This document shows positions 1 through 5,726 of a stretch of DNA of 5,726 nucleotides, piece by piece. The stretch comes from Bacteroidota bacterium (GTDB taxonomy: Bacteria; Bacteroidota; Ignavibacteria; UBA10030; UBA8401): positions 3,090-8,815 of the forward strand of contig DMPG01000116.1 of assembly GCA_003456055.1 (NCBI GenBank), in the 5' to 3' direction. A model generated the notes under the pieces. The model was not told the DNA's origin. It saw only the letters and a program-made list of their open reading frames with translations, and searched no databases. The translations under genes were made by a program, and so were the position numbers. Numbering within the stretch: position 1 is the stretch's first letter; every line of letters begins with the position of its first letter.

Positions 1-25
1 ATTTGGATGTGATACAAACAATTAC

Positions 26-30
26 GGGGA
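26..30 (+). promoter_or_regulatory. Ribosome binding site of the receiver-kinase gene
   Basis: GGGGA lies four bases upstream of the ATG at 35. It is the main evidence for starting the kinase there, because the frame has no stop between the window edge and this ATG. Confidence 0.5.
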
Positions 31-34
31 AAAC

Positions 35-1141
35 ATGAGTGAATCGAAACCGACAATCTTAATGGTTGATGATGAAGAGAGTTTGATCGATATCGTCAGT
101 TCTGTTCTTGAATCTGAAGGCTTTACTGTGTTGACGGCGAGCAGTGTGGACAGAGGAATTATGCATCTCAAAACCACTGTTCCGGATCTCATCATCTCTG
201 ATATTGTCATGCCGGGAAAAAATGGATTTGATTTTTTTGATCACGTTCGCTCATTACCTCATCTTCAAAATGTTCCCTTTCTTTTTTTAACTGCGAACAG
301 CGATCCCGAGAGCATCCTTATTGGAAAAGAAATTGGAAGTGATGATTATCTCACGAAACCAGTAGATTTTCACTTACTGCTTTCTTCGATACGCGGAAAG
401 CTGAAACGAAAAGACCAGCTGAATATAGCAGTGAATTATCAAACAGAGAAGATGAAAAACGAGATCTTCCGATTGATCACTCATGAAATGCGCACTCCGT
501 TAACTTCCATTCTCGGTGCAACAGAAATGCTGACTGATCCACAAAATGAGTTTTCACCGAAGGAGTTGACTGATTTTATAAGGATGCTCCAAAACAGCAG
601 TAAACGGTTGAATGTCATGGTCGATGATTTCTTAACGGTCACCAAAATTGAATCGGGCGAGATCGATCGTGAAATGGAAATTCATAATTCCCGCATTAAT
701 CCACATCAAATCGTAAATCGTTTAATTGGAGATTTGGAATACCAATCATCCCTCCAAAATATTGTTATCAAAAACGCCATCTCCGATAAGGCAATTTCTG
801 TCTTTATGTTCTCTGCCCATATTGAAAATATTCTTCGGCGACTGATCGGTAATGCTATCAAATTCTCTCATCCCCATGGTGTTGTAACGGTAGATTTGCA
901 AGAGAATGATTCATTTATATTTTCAGTAGCGGATAATGGGTGCGGTATTCCGGAGGATAAGAAGAACCTTATTTTCCAAAAATTTGGACAGATTAACAGA
1001 GAAAAACACGAACAGCAGGGCTCAGGACTTGGATTGTACATTGCGTATCATCTGGCGAAACTTAATGGAGGAGAACTATCATTTGAGAGTGTTGATGGAA
1101 TTGGTTCGACTTTTTACTTGAAGGTTCCAAAACCGCGATAG
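35..1141 (+). CDS. Receiver-histidine kinase protein (REC-HisKA-HATPase), soluble
   Basis: This 368-residue protein is a two-component signalling protein with an N-terminal receiver domain joined to a histidine kinase core. The receiver (about residues 6-122) shows the acidic pair D12/D13, phosphoacceptor D56 in SDIVMPG, T86 and K108 in the LTKP motif. A short, probably helical linker (about 123-145) leads to the HisKA domain, whose H-box has H150 in THEMRTPL. The HATPase domain (about 255-366) has the N-box with N273, the G1 box DNGCGIP at 300-306 and the G2 box GSGLGL at 329-334. All residues expected for both activities are present. There is no signal peptide, membrane segment or PAS/GAF sensor, so it should be cytosolic and take its input by phosphotransfer to D56 or from a partner protein. 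The ATG at 35 follows GGGGA at 26-30 and lies just before the receiver fold. The frame is nevertheless open to the left window edge, so a longer protein cannot be excluded. No partner regulator is visible. The domain call is secure; the stimulus and target are unknown. Confidence 0.93.
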   Translation: MSESKPTILMVDDEESLIDIVSSVLESEGFTVLTASSVDRGIMHLKTTVPDLIISDIVMPGKNGFDFFDHVRSLPHLQNVPFLFLTANSDPESILIGKEIGSDDYLTKPVDFHLLLSSIRGKLKRKDQLNIAVNYQTEKMKNEIFRLITHEMRTPLTSILGATEMLTDPQNEFSPKELTDFIRMLQNSSKRLNVMVDDFLTVTKIESGEIDREMEIHNSRINPHQIVNRLIGDLEYQSSLQNIVIKNAISDKAISVFMFSAHIENILRRLIGNAIKFSHPHGVVTVDLQENDSFIFSVADNGCGIPEDKKNLIFQKFGQINREKHEQQGSGLGLYIAYHLAKLNGGELSFESVDGIGSTFYLKVPKPR

Positions 1142-1160
1142 AGTATGCTTTTAAAGTATT

Positions 1161-1194
1161 AAAAAGGGGGATGAAGTAATTCATTCCCCTTTTT
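1161..1194. terminator. Bidirectional intrinsic terminator between convergent genes
   Basis: A 15-bp stem pairs 1161-1175 with 1180-1194, with a single G-T wobble (1170/1185). It closes on the four-base loop GTAA, which fits the stable GNRA tetraloop class. The lower stem is A5 paired with T5, and the T-run continues to 1196, so the + strand transcript of the kinase ends in a U-tract. Read on the - strand, the 3' arm also ends in five T residues, so the same element can end murA transcription. The stem starts 20 bp after the kinase stop and ends 30 bp from the murA stop. This is what a shared terminator between convergent genes should look like. Confidence 0.9.
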
Positions 1195-1223
1195 TTGGTA
1201 ATATTTCGTTATGTAAATAATAC

Positions 1224-2486
1224 TTAGAACTCTTCACCTGCAACACGAATGATCGATGCACCAAGCGAAGAGAGTTTCTTTTCGATCGCTTCATATCCTC
1301 GGTCAAGATGATAGACACGCAAAACTTCAGTTTCTCCTTCCGATTTCAATGCTGCAAGGATCAATGCGGCAGAAGCACGAAGATCGGTCGACATTACTTT
1401 TGTGCCGGAAAGCTTTTTAACACCACGAATGATTGCTGCATTATCTTTCATTTCAATGTTCGCACCCAAACGAGCAATTTCGGGCACATGAGCGAACCGA
1501 TCGTGATAGATCGTATCGGTGACGGTGGAAGTTCCTTTTGCAATGGTCATTAACGAGATCCACTGTGCTTGCATATCTGTTGGGAATCCAGGATAAACAG
1601 CCGTTGTTACATCTACCGGTTTGATCGACTTTGGTGCAGTAACCTCAATTGAAGTTTTTCCAATCGATAATTTCACACCGGCATCTTCAAGTCGTGCTGT
1701 AACAGCAGAAAAATGTTCCGGTATGACATTCTCAATAGTAATTTTACCGCCGCACATAGCACCGGCAATCAACATCGTTCCTGCTTCGATCCTGTCCGGA
1801 ATCGTTTCAACATTTGCAGGATGAAGTTCTTCAACTCCTTCAATTTCTAATGTTGTTGTACCGATACCGTTGATCTTTGCTCCCATTGCAATCAGCATTT
1901 CAACAAGATTAGTGATCTCGGGTTCCATCGCTGCATTTTCAAGACGGGTTGTTCCTTTTGCAAGAACTGCTGCCATTAAAATATTGCCGGTTGCGCCAAC
2001 ACTGGAGATGTTGAAAGAAATTCGCGCTCCCTTTAATCGTTTTGCTTTCGCATGAATATATCCCCGCACGAGTTCAATTTTAGCGCCTAACTTTTTCATT
2101 CCTTCAATATGAAGATCGACCGGACGCGGACCCCAAGCACATCCGCCTGGCAGAGAGACTTTTGCTTGACCATACCGAGCGAGCAGAGGACCAAGAACAT
2201 AAATTGATGCGCGCATTTTTTTTACATGCTCATACGGCGCTTCAAATTTATTCACGCGGAATGTATTCACTTCAAGAGTTCTTTCATTTCGTTCGAATGT
2301 TACTCCCATTGTCTGAAGCAATTTAGACATTGTAACCACGTCACGTAGATTCGGAGTGTTGTGAAGTTGATATTTCCCGCTGGCGAGCAATGTAGCCGGC
2401 ATTAATGCAAGTGTGGCATTCTTTGCTCCGCTGATGGAGACTGTTCCATTCAGTTTTTTTCCGCCTTTAACAACAAACTTATCCAT
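1224..2486 (-). CDS. murA: UDP-N-acetylglucosamine 1-carboxyvinyltransferase
   Basis: MurA transfers enolpyruvate from phosphoenolpyruvate to the 3'-hydroxyl of UDP-N-acetylglucosamine, the first committed step of peptidoglycan precursor synthesis in the cytoplasm. The 420-residue length is normal for the family and the whole two-domain EPSP-synthase-like fold is present. Family landmarks are visible: K22-N23 in SGAKNA, R92 in KKMRAS, the active-site loop PGGCAWGPRPVD with catalytic C116, D304 in YPGFPTDMQAQW, R370 in TDLRAS and R396 in DRGYE. These align closely in position with the E. coli enzyme (K22, N23, C115, D305, R371, R397). Having Cys rather than Asp at 116 means the target of fosfomycin is present, by family knowledge. 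The ATG at 2486 follows AAAAGGA at 2496-2502. The gene is separated by 142 bp from the symporter upstream and ends at the shared terminator, so it may be transcribed alone. Confidence 0.98.
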   Translation of the reverse strand: MDKFVVKGGKKLNGTVSISGAKNATLALMPATLLASGKYQLHNTPNLRDVVTMSKLLQTMGVTFERNERTLEVNTFRVNKFEAPYEHVKKMRASIYVLGPLLARYGQAKVSLPGGCAWGPRPVDLHIEGMKKLGAKIELVRGYIHAKAKRLKGARISFNISSVGATGNILMAAVLAKGTTRLENAAMEPEITNLVEMLIAMGAKINGIGTTTLEIEGVEELHPANVETIPDRIEAGTMLIAGAMCGGKITIENVIPEHFSAVTARLEDAGVKLSIGKTSIEVTAPKSIKPVDVTTAVYPGFPTDMQAQWISLMTIAKGTSTVTDTIYHDRFAHVPEIARLGANIEMKDNAAIIRGVKKLSGTKVMSTDLRASAALILAALKSEGETEVLRVYHLDRGYEAIEKKLSSLGASIIRVAGEEF

Positions 2487-2495
2487 AAAATTAGA

Positions 2496-2502
2496 TCCTT
2501 TT
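2496..2502 (-). promoter_or_regulatory. Ribosome binding site of murA
   Basis: On the minus strand AAAAGGA lies nine bases before the murA ATG, at good spacing. It fixes the start that gives a full-length family N-terminus (MDKFVVKGGKKLNG). Confidence 0.6.
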
Positions 2503-2545
2503 TAAATTACAAACAGTACCAAATGAATGTTGGTAAAAAATTCTC

Positions 2546-2571
2546 AAAAAACAAATTACTGCAGATTTGTT
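2546..2571 (-). terminator. Possible weak terminator after the symporter
   Basis: Read on the minus strand, AACAAAT (2571-2565) pairs perfectly with ATTTGTT (2556-2550) over an eight-base loop, and the T-run continues to 2546. The stem is seven base pairs with only one G-C pair, so it is weak. Its place between the symporter stop and murA suits a terminator or partial attenuator. The rest of the 142-bp gap (2487-2628) shows no other gene or RNA. I could not find a promoter with a convincing -10/-35 pair there, although murA probably needs one. Confidence 0.3.
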
Positions 2572-2628
2572 GATGGTTGGAATTGGAGAACAAATGTGAG
2601 AATGAATATCCTCATCGGACGTTATGGG

Positions 2629-4110
2629 TTAATTCGTTGCTGGATCATATAATATTCTAATGAACCTTGAAAGATTTCCAACAACGATTGTTGCCACACA
2701 ACCGATTAATGTATGCCAGGTGAAATCGATCTTCGTGATCGAGAGAACAACGATCATTGATACAATGCCTGCAATAAATCCGCAATATGCATCAAATTGA
2801 TTTGTTCGTTTGAAGAGCAACCCGAGAAAGAACGTTCCTAGTAATCCACCGTATGTGAATGAAGCAATCTTTAATCCGATCTCAACAACAGGATTTTTTG
2901 TGTCGGTGAAAAGCATTGCACCGCCGATAAGGATAAATCCCCACAGCAAGGTGAATCGTTTTGACCATTTCACTTCGCTTTTCTCATCAAGGTTCTTTCC
3001 ACGCGCGGTGAATTTGAACAGGTCTAAAAACGTGGACGAAGCTAATGAACTTATTGAGGATGACAACGTTCCCATTGCAGAAGCAAGCACCCCGGCTACA
3101 ACAAGTCCGGCTAAACCGGTCGGTAAATTTTCAACAATGAATTTTGGGAAGATCTCATCCGATGAAGATAATCCAAGTTGCTGAAGTGATGCTCCATTGT
3201 AAAAAGCGAACAAACATAATCCCAAAACAAGGAAAAAAGCGAATTGAATAACGATGATTGAAGCATCAAGCATCAATGCCTTTTGACTATCCCATTTTGT
3301 TTTGCATCCGAGCAATCGTTGAACAAGCAGTTGATCAGTTCCATGCGAAGCCATAGAAAGGAATGTTCCGCCAATGATCCCGCCGAACAATGTATATGGT
3401 GAGGAGAGAAAATCTCCGATGGAGTTTCCATCTCCCAAATTAATCATTGAGAATTTATTTGTTCCACCCATTGTTGCAAAGGAAACGACATCACTCCATC
3501 CGTTTGGCAAATGATTTAGGATCAGCATCATTGCCGCAAATGCGCCGACAAGATAAATGAACATCTGCACAACATCCATTGCGACCACCGCTTTTAATCC
3601 GCCCACGTAAGTGTAGATCAAAGTGAATATGCCAATGATAAAGATACTTGTCGTATAATCATAGCCGGTGATGAGGTGAACAGGAATCGCTGTGGCAAAT
3701 AGTCGTACTCCGGAGGCAAGAACTCTTGTAACGATGAACACCGAAGAAGTAAATTTCCGCAGTGACATTCCAAATCGTTTACCGAGAAAATCATATGCTG
3801 TTTCCAGATCGCCCTTATAATATGCCGGAATAAAGATCAAACTAACCAATAATCTTCCGATGAAATATCCAACGGCGAGCTGGAGGAAATGCATATTGCT
3901 CTTATAGGCGAGTCCCGGTATACTAATGAACGTAAGCGTGCTTGTTTCGCTCGCTACAATTGAAAATCCGACTGACCACCATGACATTTCCTTCCCGCCG
4001 AGAAAATAATCGCGTGAAGATTTTTGTTTTCTTCCGATATAAGCGCCAATAAGTGTAACAGCGACGAGATATGTTATGACAATGATGTAGTCGAGCTGGG
4101 AAAAACCCAT
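2629..4110 (-). CDS. Sodium:solute symporter (SSS/SLC5 family)
   Basis: This 493-residue integral membrane protein belongs to the sodium:solute symporter family, which couples inward Na+ flow to uptake of a sugar, carboxylate, amino acid, vitamin or anion. I count about 13 membrane helices, roughly at residues 6-25, 44-69, 74-98, 120-142, 152-174, 180-198, 238-260, 283-305, 332-362, 385-402, 408-433, 440-459 and 463-482, the typical LeuT-fold number. Family hallmarks are RDYFLGGKEMSWW (33-45), GFSIVASETST in the first core helix, YTYVGGLKAVVAMDVVQ (166-182), HGTDQLLVQRLLGCK (256-270) and the Ser/Thr-rich helix ASAMGTLSSSISSLASS (343-359), where the conserved Na+ site lies in known members. 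The GTLSS form of that helix recalls the iodide/monocarboxylate/vitamin branch more than the glucose branch, but the substrate cannot be read from sequence. The ATG at 4110 gives a normal N-terminus, although no clear Shine-Dalgarno precedes it. The gene stands alone between two non-coding gaps, so its neighbours give no hint of substrate. Confidence 0.93.
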   Translation of the reverse strand: MGFSQLDYIIVITYLVAVTLIGAYIGRKQKSSRDYFLGGKEMSWWSVGFSIVASETSTLTFISIPGLAYKSNMHFLQLAVGYFIGRLLVSLIFIPAYYKGDLETAYDFLGKRFGMSLRKFTSSVFIVTRVLASGVRLFATAIPVHLITGYDYTTSIFIIGIFTLIYTYVGGLKAVVAMDVVQMFIYLVGAFAAMMLILNHLPNGWSDVVSFATMGGTNKFSMINLGDGNSIGDFLSSPYTLFGGIIGGTFLSMASHGTDQLLVQRLLGCKTKWDSQKALMLDASIIVIQFAFFLVLGLCLFAFYNGASLQQLGLSSSDEIFPKFIVENLPTGLAGLVVAGVLASAMGTLSSSISSLASSTFLDLFKFTARGKNLDEKSEVKWSKRFTLLWGFILIGGAMLFTDTKNPVVEIGLKIASFTYGGLLGTFFLGLLFKRTNQFDAYCGFIAGIVSMIVVLSITKIDFTWHTLIGCVATIVVGNLSRFIRILYDPATN

Positions 4111-4139
4111 AAAGGAAAAAATTATTGAGTACCGGAATT

Positions 4140-4164
4140 GCTGTTCAGTAAAACAATGAACAGC
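4140..4164. repeat. Perfect 8-bp inverted repeat in the symporter leader
   Basis: GCTGTTCA (4140-4147) and TGAACAGC (4157-4164) are perfect inverted copies separated by nine bases. They lie 30-54 bases upstream of the symporter start and 61 bases past the STAS stop. There is no T-run on either side, so it is a poor intrinsic terminator. It could be an operator for a dimeric regulator or an mRNA leader hairpin. The remainder of this 115-bp gap has an isolated TACAAT (minus strand, 4209-4204) resembling a -10 box, without a matching -35. Confidence 0.6.
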
Positions 4165-4225
4165 GTTCGGCAGTTAAGGATTGACTGGATGGAACCAGAT
4201 TGAATTGTACCTCAAAAAAAATATT

Positions 4226-4558
4226 TTAGTCTTTTTGTGCTTTTGCAACTGTATCGAAAATAGGGAACACTTTGTCCAGCTGCGATATCTTGAGCAGAGC
4301 AAGTACTTTTTTGTGCACACCCACAAGTCTTATTGCACCTTTGTGTTCGCGCATTTGACGATCAGCGATAAGAAGCGCACTTAACCCGCTGCTGTCACAA
4401 AATTCGACGGCCGAGAGGTCAATGATGAGCAATTTTAGCGTCGGTCTGCACAGAAGAATAAATTCACCTTTTAATTCCGGTGATACTGAAACATCCAATT
4501 TTCGTTCTTTCAGCGTAAGAACTGCACTGCTGTTATTCTTCGTAACATCAAATTTCAT
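4226..4558 (-). CDS. STAS-domain protein, anti-sigma factor antagonist type
   Basis: This 110-residue protein is a single STAS domain of the SpoIIAA/RsbV type. In characterised systems such a protein binds an anti-sigma kinase and releases the sigma factor or other target. Phosphorylation by the kinase turns it off, and a PP2C phosphatase turns it back on. The sequence shows the central strand LLIIDLSAVEF followed by D55-S56-S57-G58-L59, the conserved phosphorylation loop with its serines intact, and then the helix SALLIADRQMREHKG and the strand AIRLVGV. Length and order match the family, with no extra domain. The ATG at 4558 has a strong Shine-Dalgarno, and the previous gene ends only 17 bp upstream, so the two are probably one transcript. 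No RsbW-like kinase, RsbU-like phosphatase or sigma factor is in the window, so its actual partner is unknown. Some STAS proteins serve lipid transport or other roles, so the sigma-factor link is inferred from the family. Confidence 0.92.
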   Translation of the reverse strand: MKFDVTKNNSSAVLTLKERKLDVSVSPELKGEFILLCRPTLKLLIIDLSAVEFCDSSGLSALLIADRQMREHKGAIRLVGVHKKVLALLKISQLDKVFPIFDTVAKAQKD

Positions 4559-4562
4559 ACGT

Positions 4563-4568
4563 TCTCCT
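4563..4568 (-). promoter_or_regulatory. Ribosome binding site of the STAS gene
   Basis: On the minus strand AGGAGA lies four bases before the ATG at 4558, inside the 17-bp gap after the upstream stop. It is the strongest Shine-Dalgarno in the window and suggests efficient, independent initiation within a shared transcript. Confidence 0.8.
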
Positions 4569-4575
4569 GTAAGGA

Positions 4576-5115
4576 CTAAAACATTGATAGGGTCTTAAAT
4601 AATTGTTCGTATTTGGTCTTTGCATTTCGGTTTGGCGCGGCATTGAACTGAAAATTGTAGTATGCATCTGCATGGGCCTGTGAAAATCCAACTTTCAACG
4701 GTGCTTTGATCAGTCTGCACAGATAGGCTGCGGAAGGTACCAGGGAAAAATTCAAATCGAGAACGATATCGAATTTCTGGTTCAGAAGAAAGGCCATTTC
4801 TGTTCTCTTTGGCAGAAAGAAAAAATTAAGATGCTCATTCTTTATTGTCGTTACATTGGAGCGATTCAGTGTCGATGAAAAATTCCGATTGACTTCATTC
4901 ACAACAAAGGTCAGTTTATTTCCTTGAAATTTGTTTTGCAGTAAGATGATCATTTGGGAAACGACCGAACGCTGCTCGGAATTCTCGGGAATGATGACCA
5001 ATGCTGTTTTGGCATTCGTAAATGAATTGGAAAATGACATCGGCTTCGCCTCTTTTGTCTGCGATATCAGTCGCGTGAGCATGATCCCGAATTTCCGACG
5101 TTTTTCTTCAAACAT
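4576..5115 (-). CDS. Uncharacterised protein resembling half of a GT9 glycosyltransferase
   Basis: I do not recognise this gene by name. With the ATG at 5115 it has 179 residues: a basic N-terminal helix (EEKRRKFGIMLTRL), then what looks like an alternating alpha/beta fold. A strand TALVIIP is followed by a helix and the strand LTFVVNEV. Then comes FDIVLDLNFS (about residues 115-124), a helix, and IKAPLKVGF (about 136-144). The last pattern closely recalls the end of the N-terminal domain in family 9 (heptosyltransferase-like) enzymes, where a D-L pair precedes a helix and an R/K-x-G-F strand. The sugar-nucleotide-binding C-terminal half is absent. Small Bacteroidota proteins of the DUF6913 type have a similar look. 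There is no signal peptide or membrane segment. The start is uncertain: the frame opens to a TTG at 5172, ATG 5115 has GGA eight bases upstream, and ATG 5040 has AGAGG eight bases upstream. It lies between ligA and the STAS gene, probably in one transcript. No function is assigned. Confidence 0.72.
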   Translation of the reverse strand: MFEEKRRKFGIMLTRLISQTKEAKPMSFSNSFTNAKTALVIIPENSEQRSVVSQMIILLQNKFQGNKLTFVVNEVNRNFSSTLNRSNVTTIKNEHLNFFFLPKRTEMAFLLNQKFDIVLDLNFSLVPSAAYLCRLIKAPLKVGFSQAHADAYYNFQFNAAPNRNAKTKYEQLFKTLSMF

Positions 5116-5160
5116 ACCCTGATTCCATTGATTAACTGGTAGTAAGGTGCAAAAGGTTTT

Positions 5161-5189
5161 GATGAATTTCAAGAAAAGAAAAATTCATC
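5161..5189. repeat. Perfect 9-bp inverted repeat after ligA
   Basis: GATGAATTT (5161-5169) and AAATTCATC (5181-5189) are perfect inverted copies with an 11-base spacer. The element lies 19 bases past the ligA stop. On the minus-strand transcript it would form an AT-rich hairpin whose loop holds the TTG at 5172, the most upstream possible start of the next gene. No T-run follows, so it is not a normal terminator. It may be an RNA processing or stability element, or chance in an AT-rich gap. Confidence 0.5.
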
Positions 5190-5207
5190 TTCTTATTGGC
5201 TTTTGAA

Positions 5208-5726
<519 letters not shown>

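Noticed and set aside
1..12. A possible end of an upstream gene at TGA 10-12 in frame 1
   Set aside because: Only three codons are visible before the stop, which is too little to support a gene.
2487..2628. A murA promoter of sigma-70 or Bacteroidota (TTTG/TAnnTTTG) type
   Set aside because: Partial matches exist (TTGAGA, TACTGTTTG), but none pairs at accepted spacing, so I do not annotate a promoter.
2810..3184. A 124-codon open frame on the + strand inside the symporter gene
   Set aside because: It is antisense to conserved transmembrane segments of the symporter, its translation has no recognisable domain, and no ribosome binding site precedes it. It is a shadow of the real gene.
4210..4228. 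T-run after the STAS stop codon on the minus strand as a terminator
   Set aside because: Eight T residues follow the stop, but the only pairing is A-run with T-run without a G-C stem, so it does not make a credible intrinsic terminator.
4181..4384. A 67-codon + strand frame overlapping the end of the STAS gene
   Set aside because: It lies mostly antisense to the STAS coding region and shows no family features or upstream signals.
5116..5172. TTG at 5172 as the start of the unknown gene (198 residues)
   Set aside because: There is no ribosome binding site at useful spacing, the codon lies in the loop of an inverted repeat, and the added residues show no domain features. ATG 5115 is preferred, though not proven.

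Overview
This 5.7 kb window is a compact bacterial chromosomal segment with ordinary housekeeping and regulatory genes. NAD-dependent DNA ligase and MurA make it bacterial. The base composition is AT-leaning, the MurA active-site loop reads GGCAWGPRPVD, and the sodium:solute symporter and small STAS protein resemble those of the Bacteroidota/Chlorobiota/Ignavibacteria branch. That placement is an impression from family resemblance, not a proven assignment. I see no rRNA, tRNA, CRISPR array, insertion sequence, phage gene or sign of recent transfer.

Layout: one gene lies on the + strand at the left, encoding a soluble receiver-histidine kinase protein (35-1141). It converges on murA (1224-2486, - strand), and a strong hairpin with a GNRA loop, usable as a terminator from either side, lies between them. 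Continuing right, all genes are on the - strand. They are a sodium:solute symporter (2629-4110), a single-domain STAS protein of the anti-sigma-factor-antagonist type (4226-4558), an uncharacterised protein resembling the N-terminal half of a family 9 glycosyltransferase (4576 to about 5115), and the C-terminal quarter of ligA (5208-5726), which runs off the right edge.

In transcription order the minus-strand genes are ligA, unknown, STAS, symporter, murA. The unknown gene and the STAS gene are 17 bp apart and the STAS gene has a clear ribosome binding site between them, so these two are very probably co-transcribed, perhaps with ligA. The symporter and murA are each preceded by more than 100 bp of non-coding DNA and may have their own promoters. 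The symporter's leader holds a perfect 8-bp dyad.

The genes do not form an obvious single pathway: they cover DNA joining, peptidoglycan precursor synthesis, solute uptake and two signalling modules (two-component and STAS). No stretch over 300 bases lacks a gene; the longest gap is 142 bp (2487-2628). I found no convincing undescribed system. The least explained items are the half-glycosyltransferase-like protein, the STAS protein without visible partners, and the two inverted repeats on the minus-strand transcripts.
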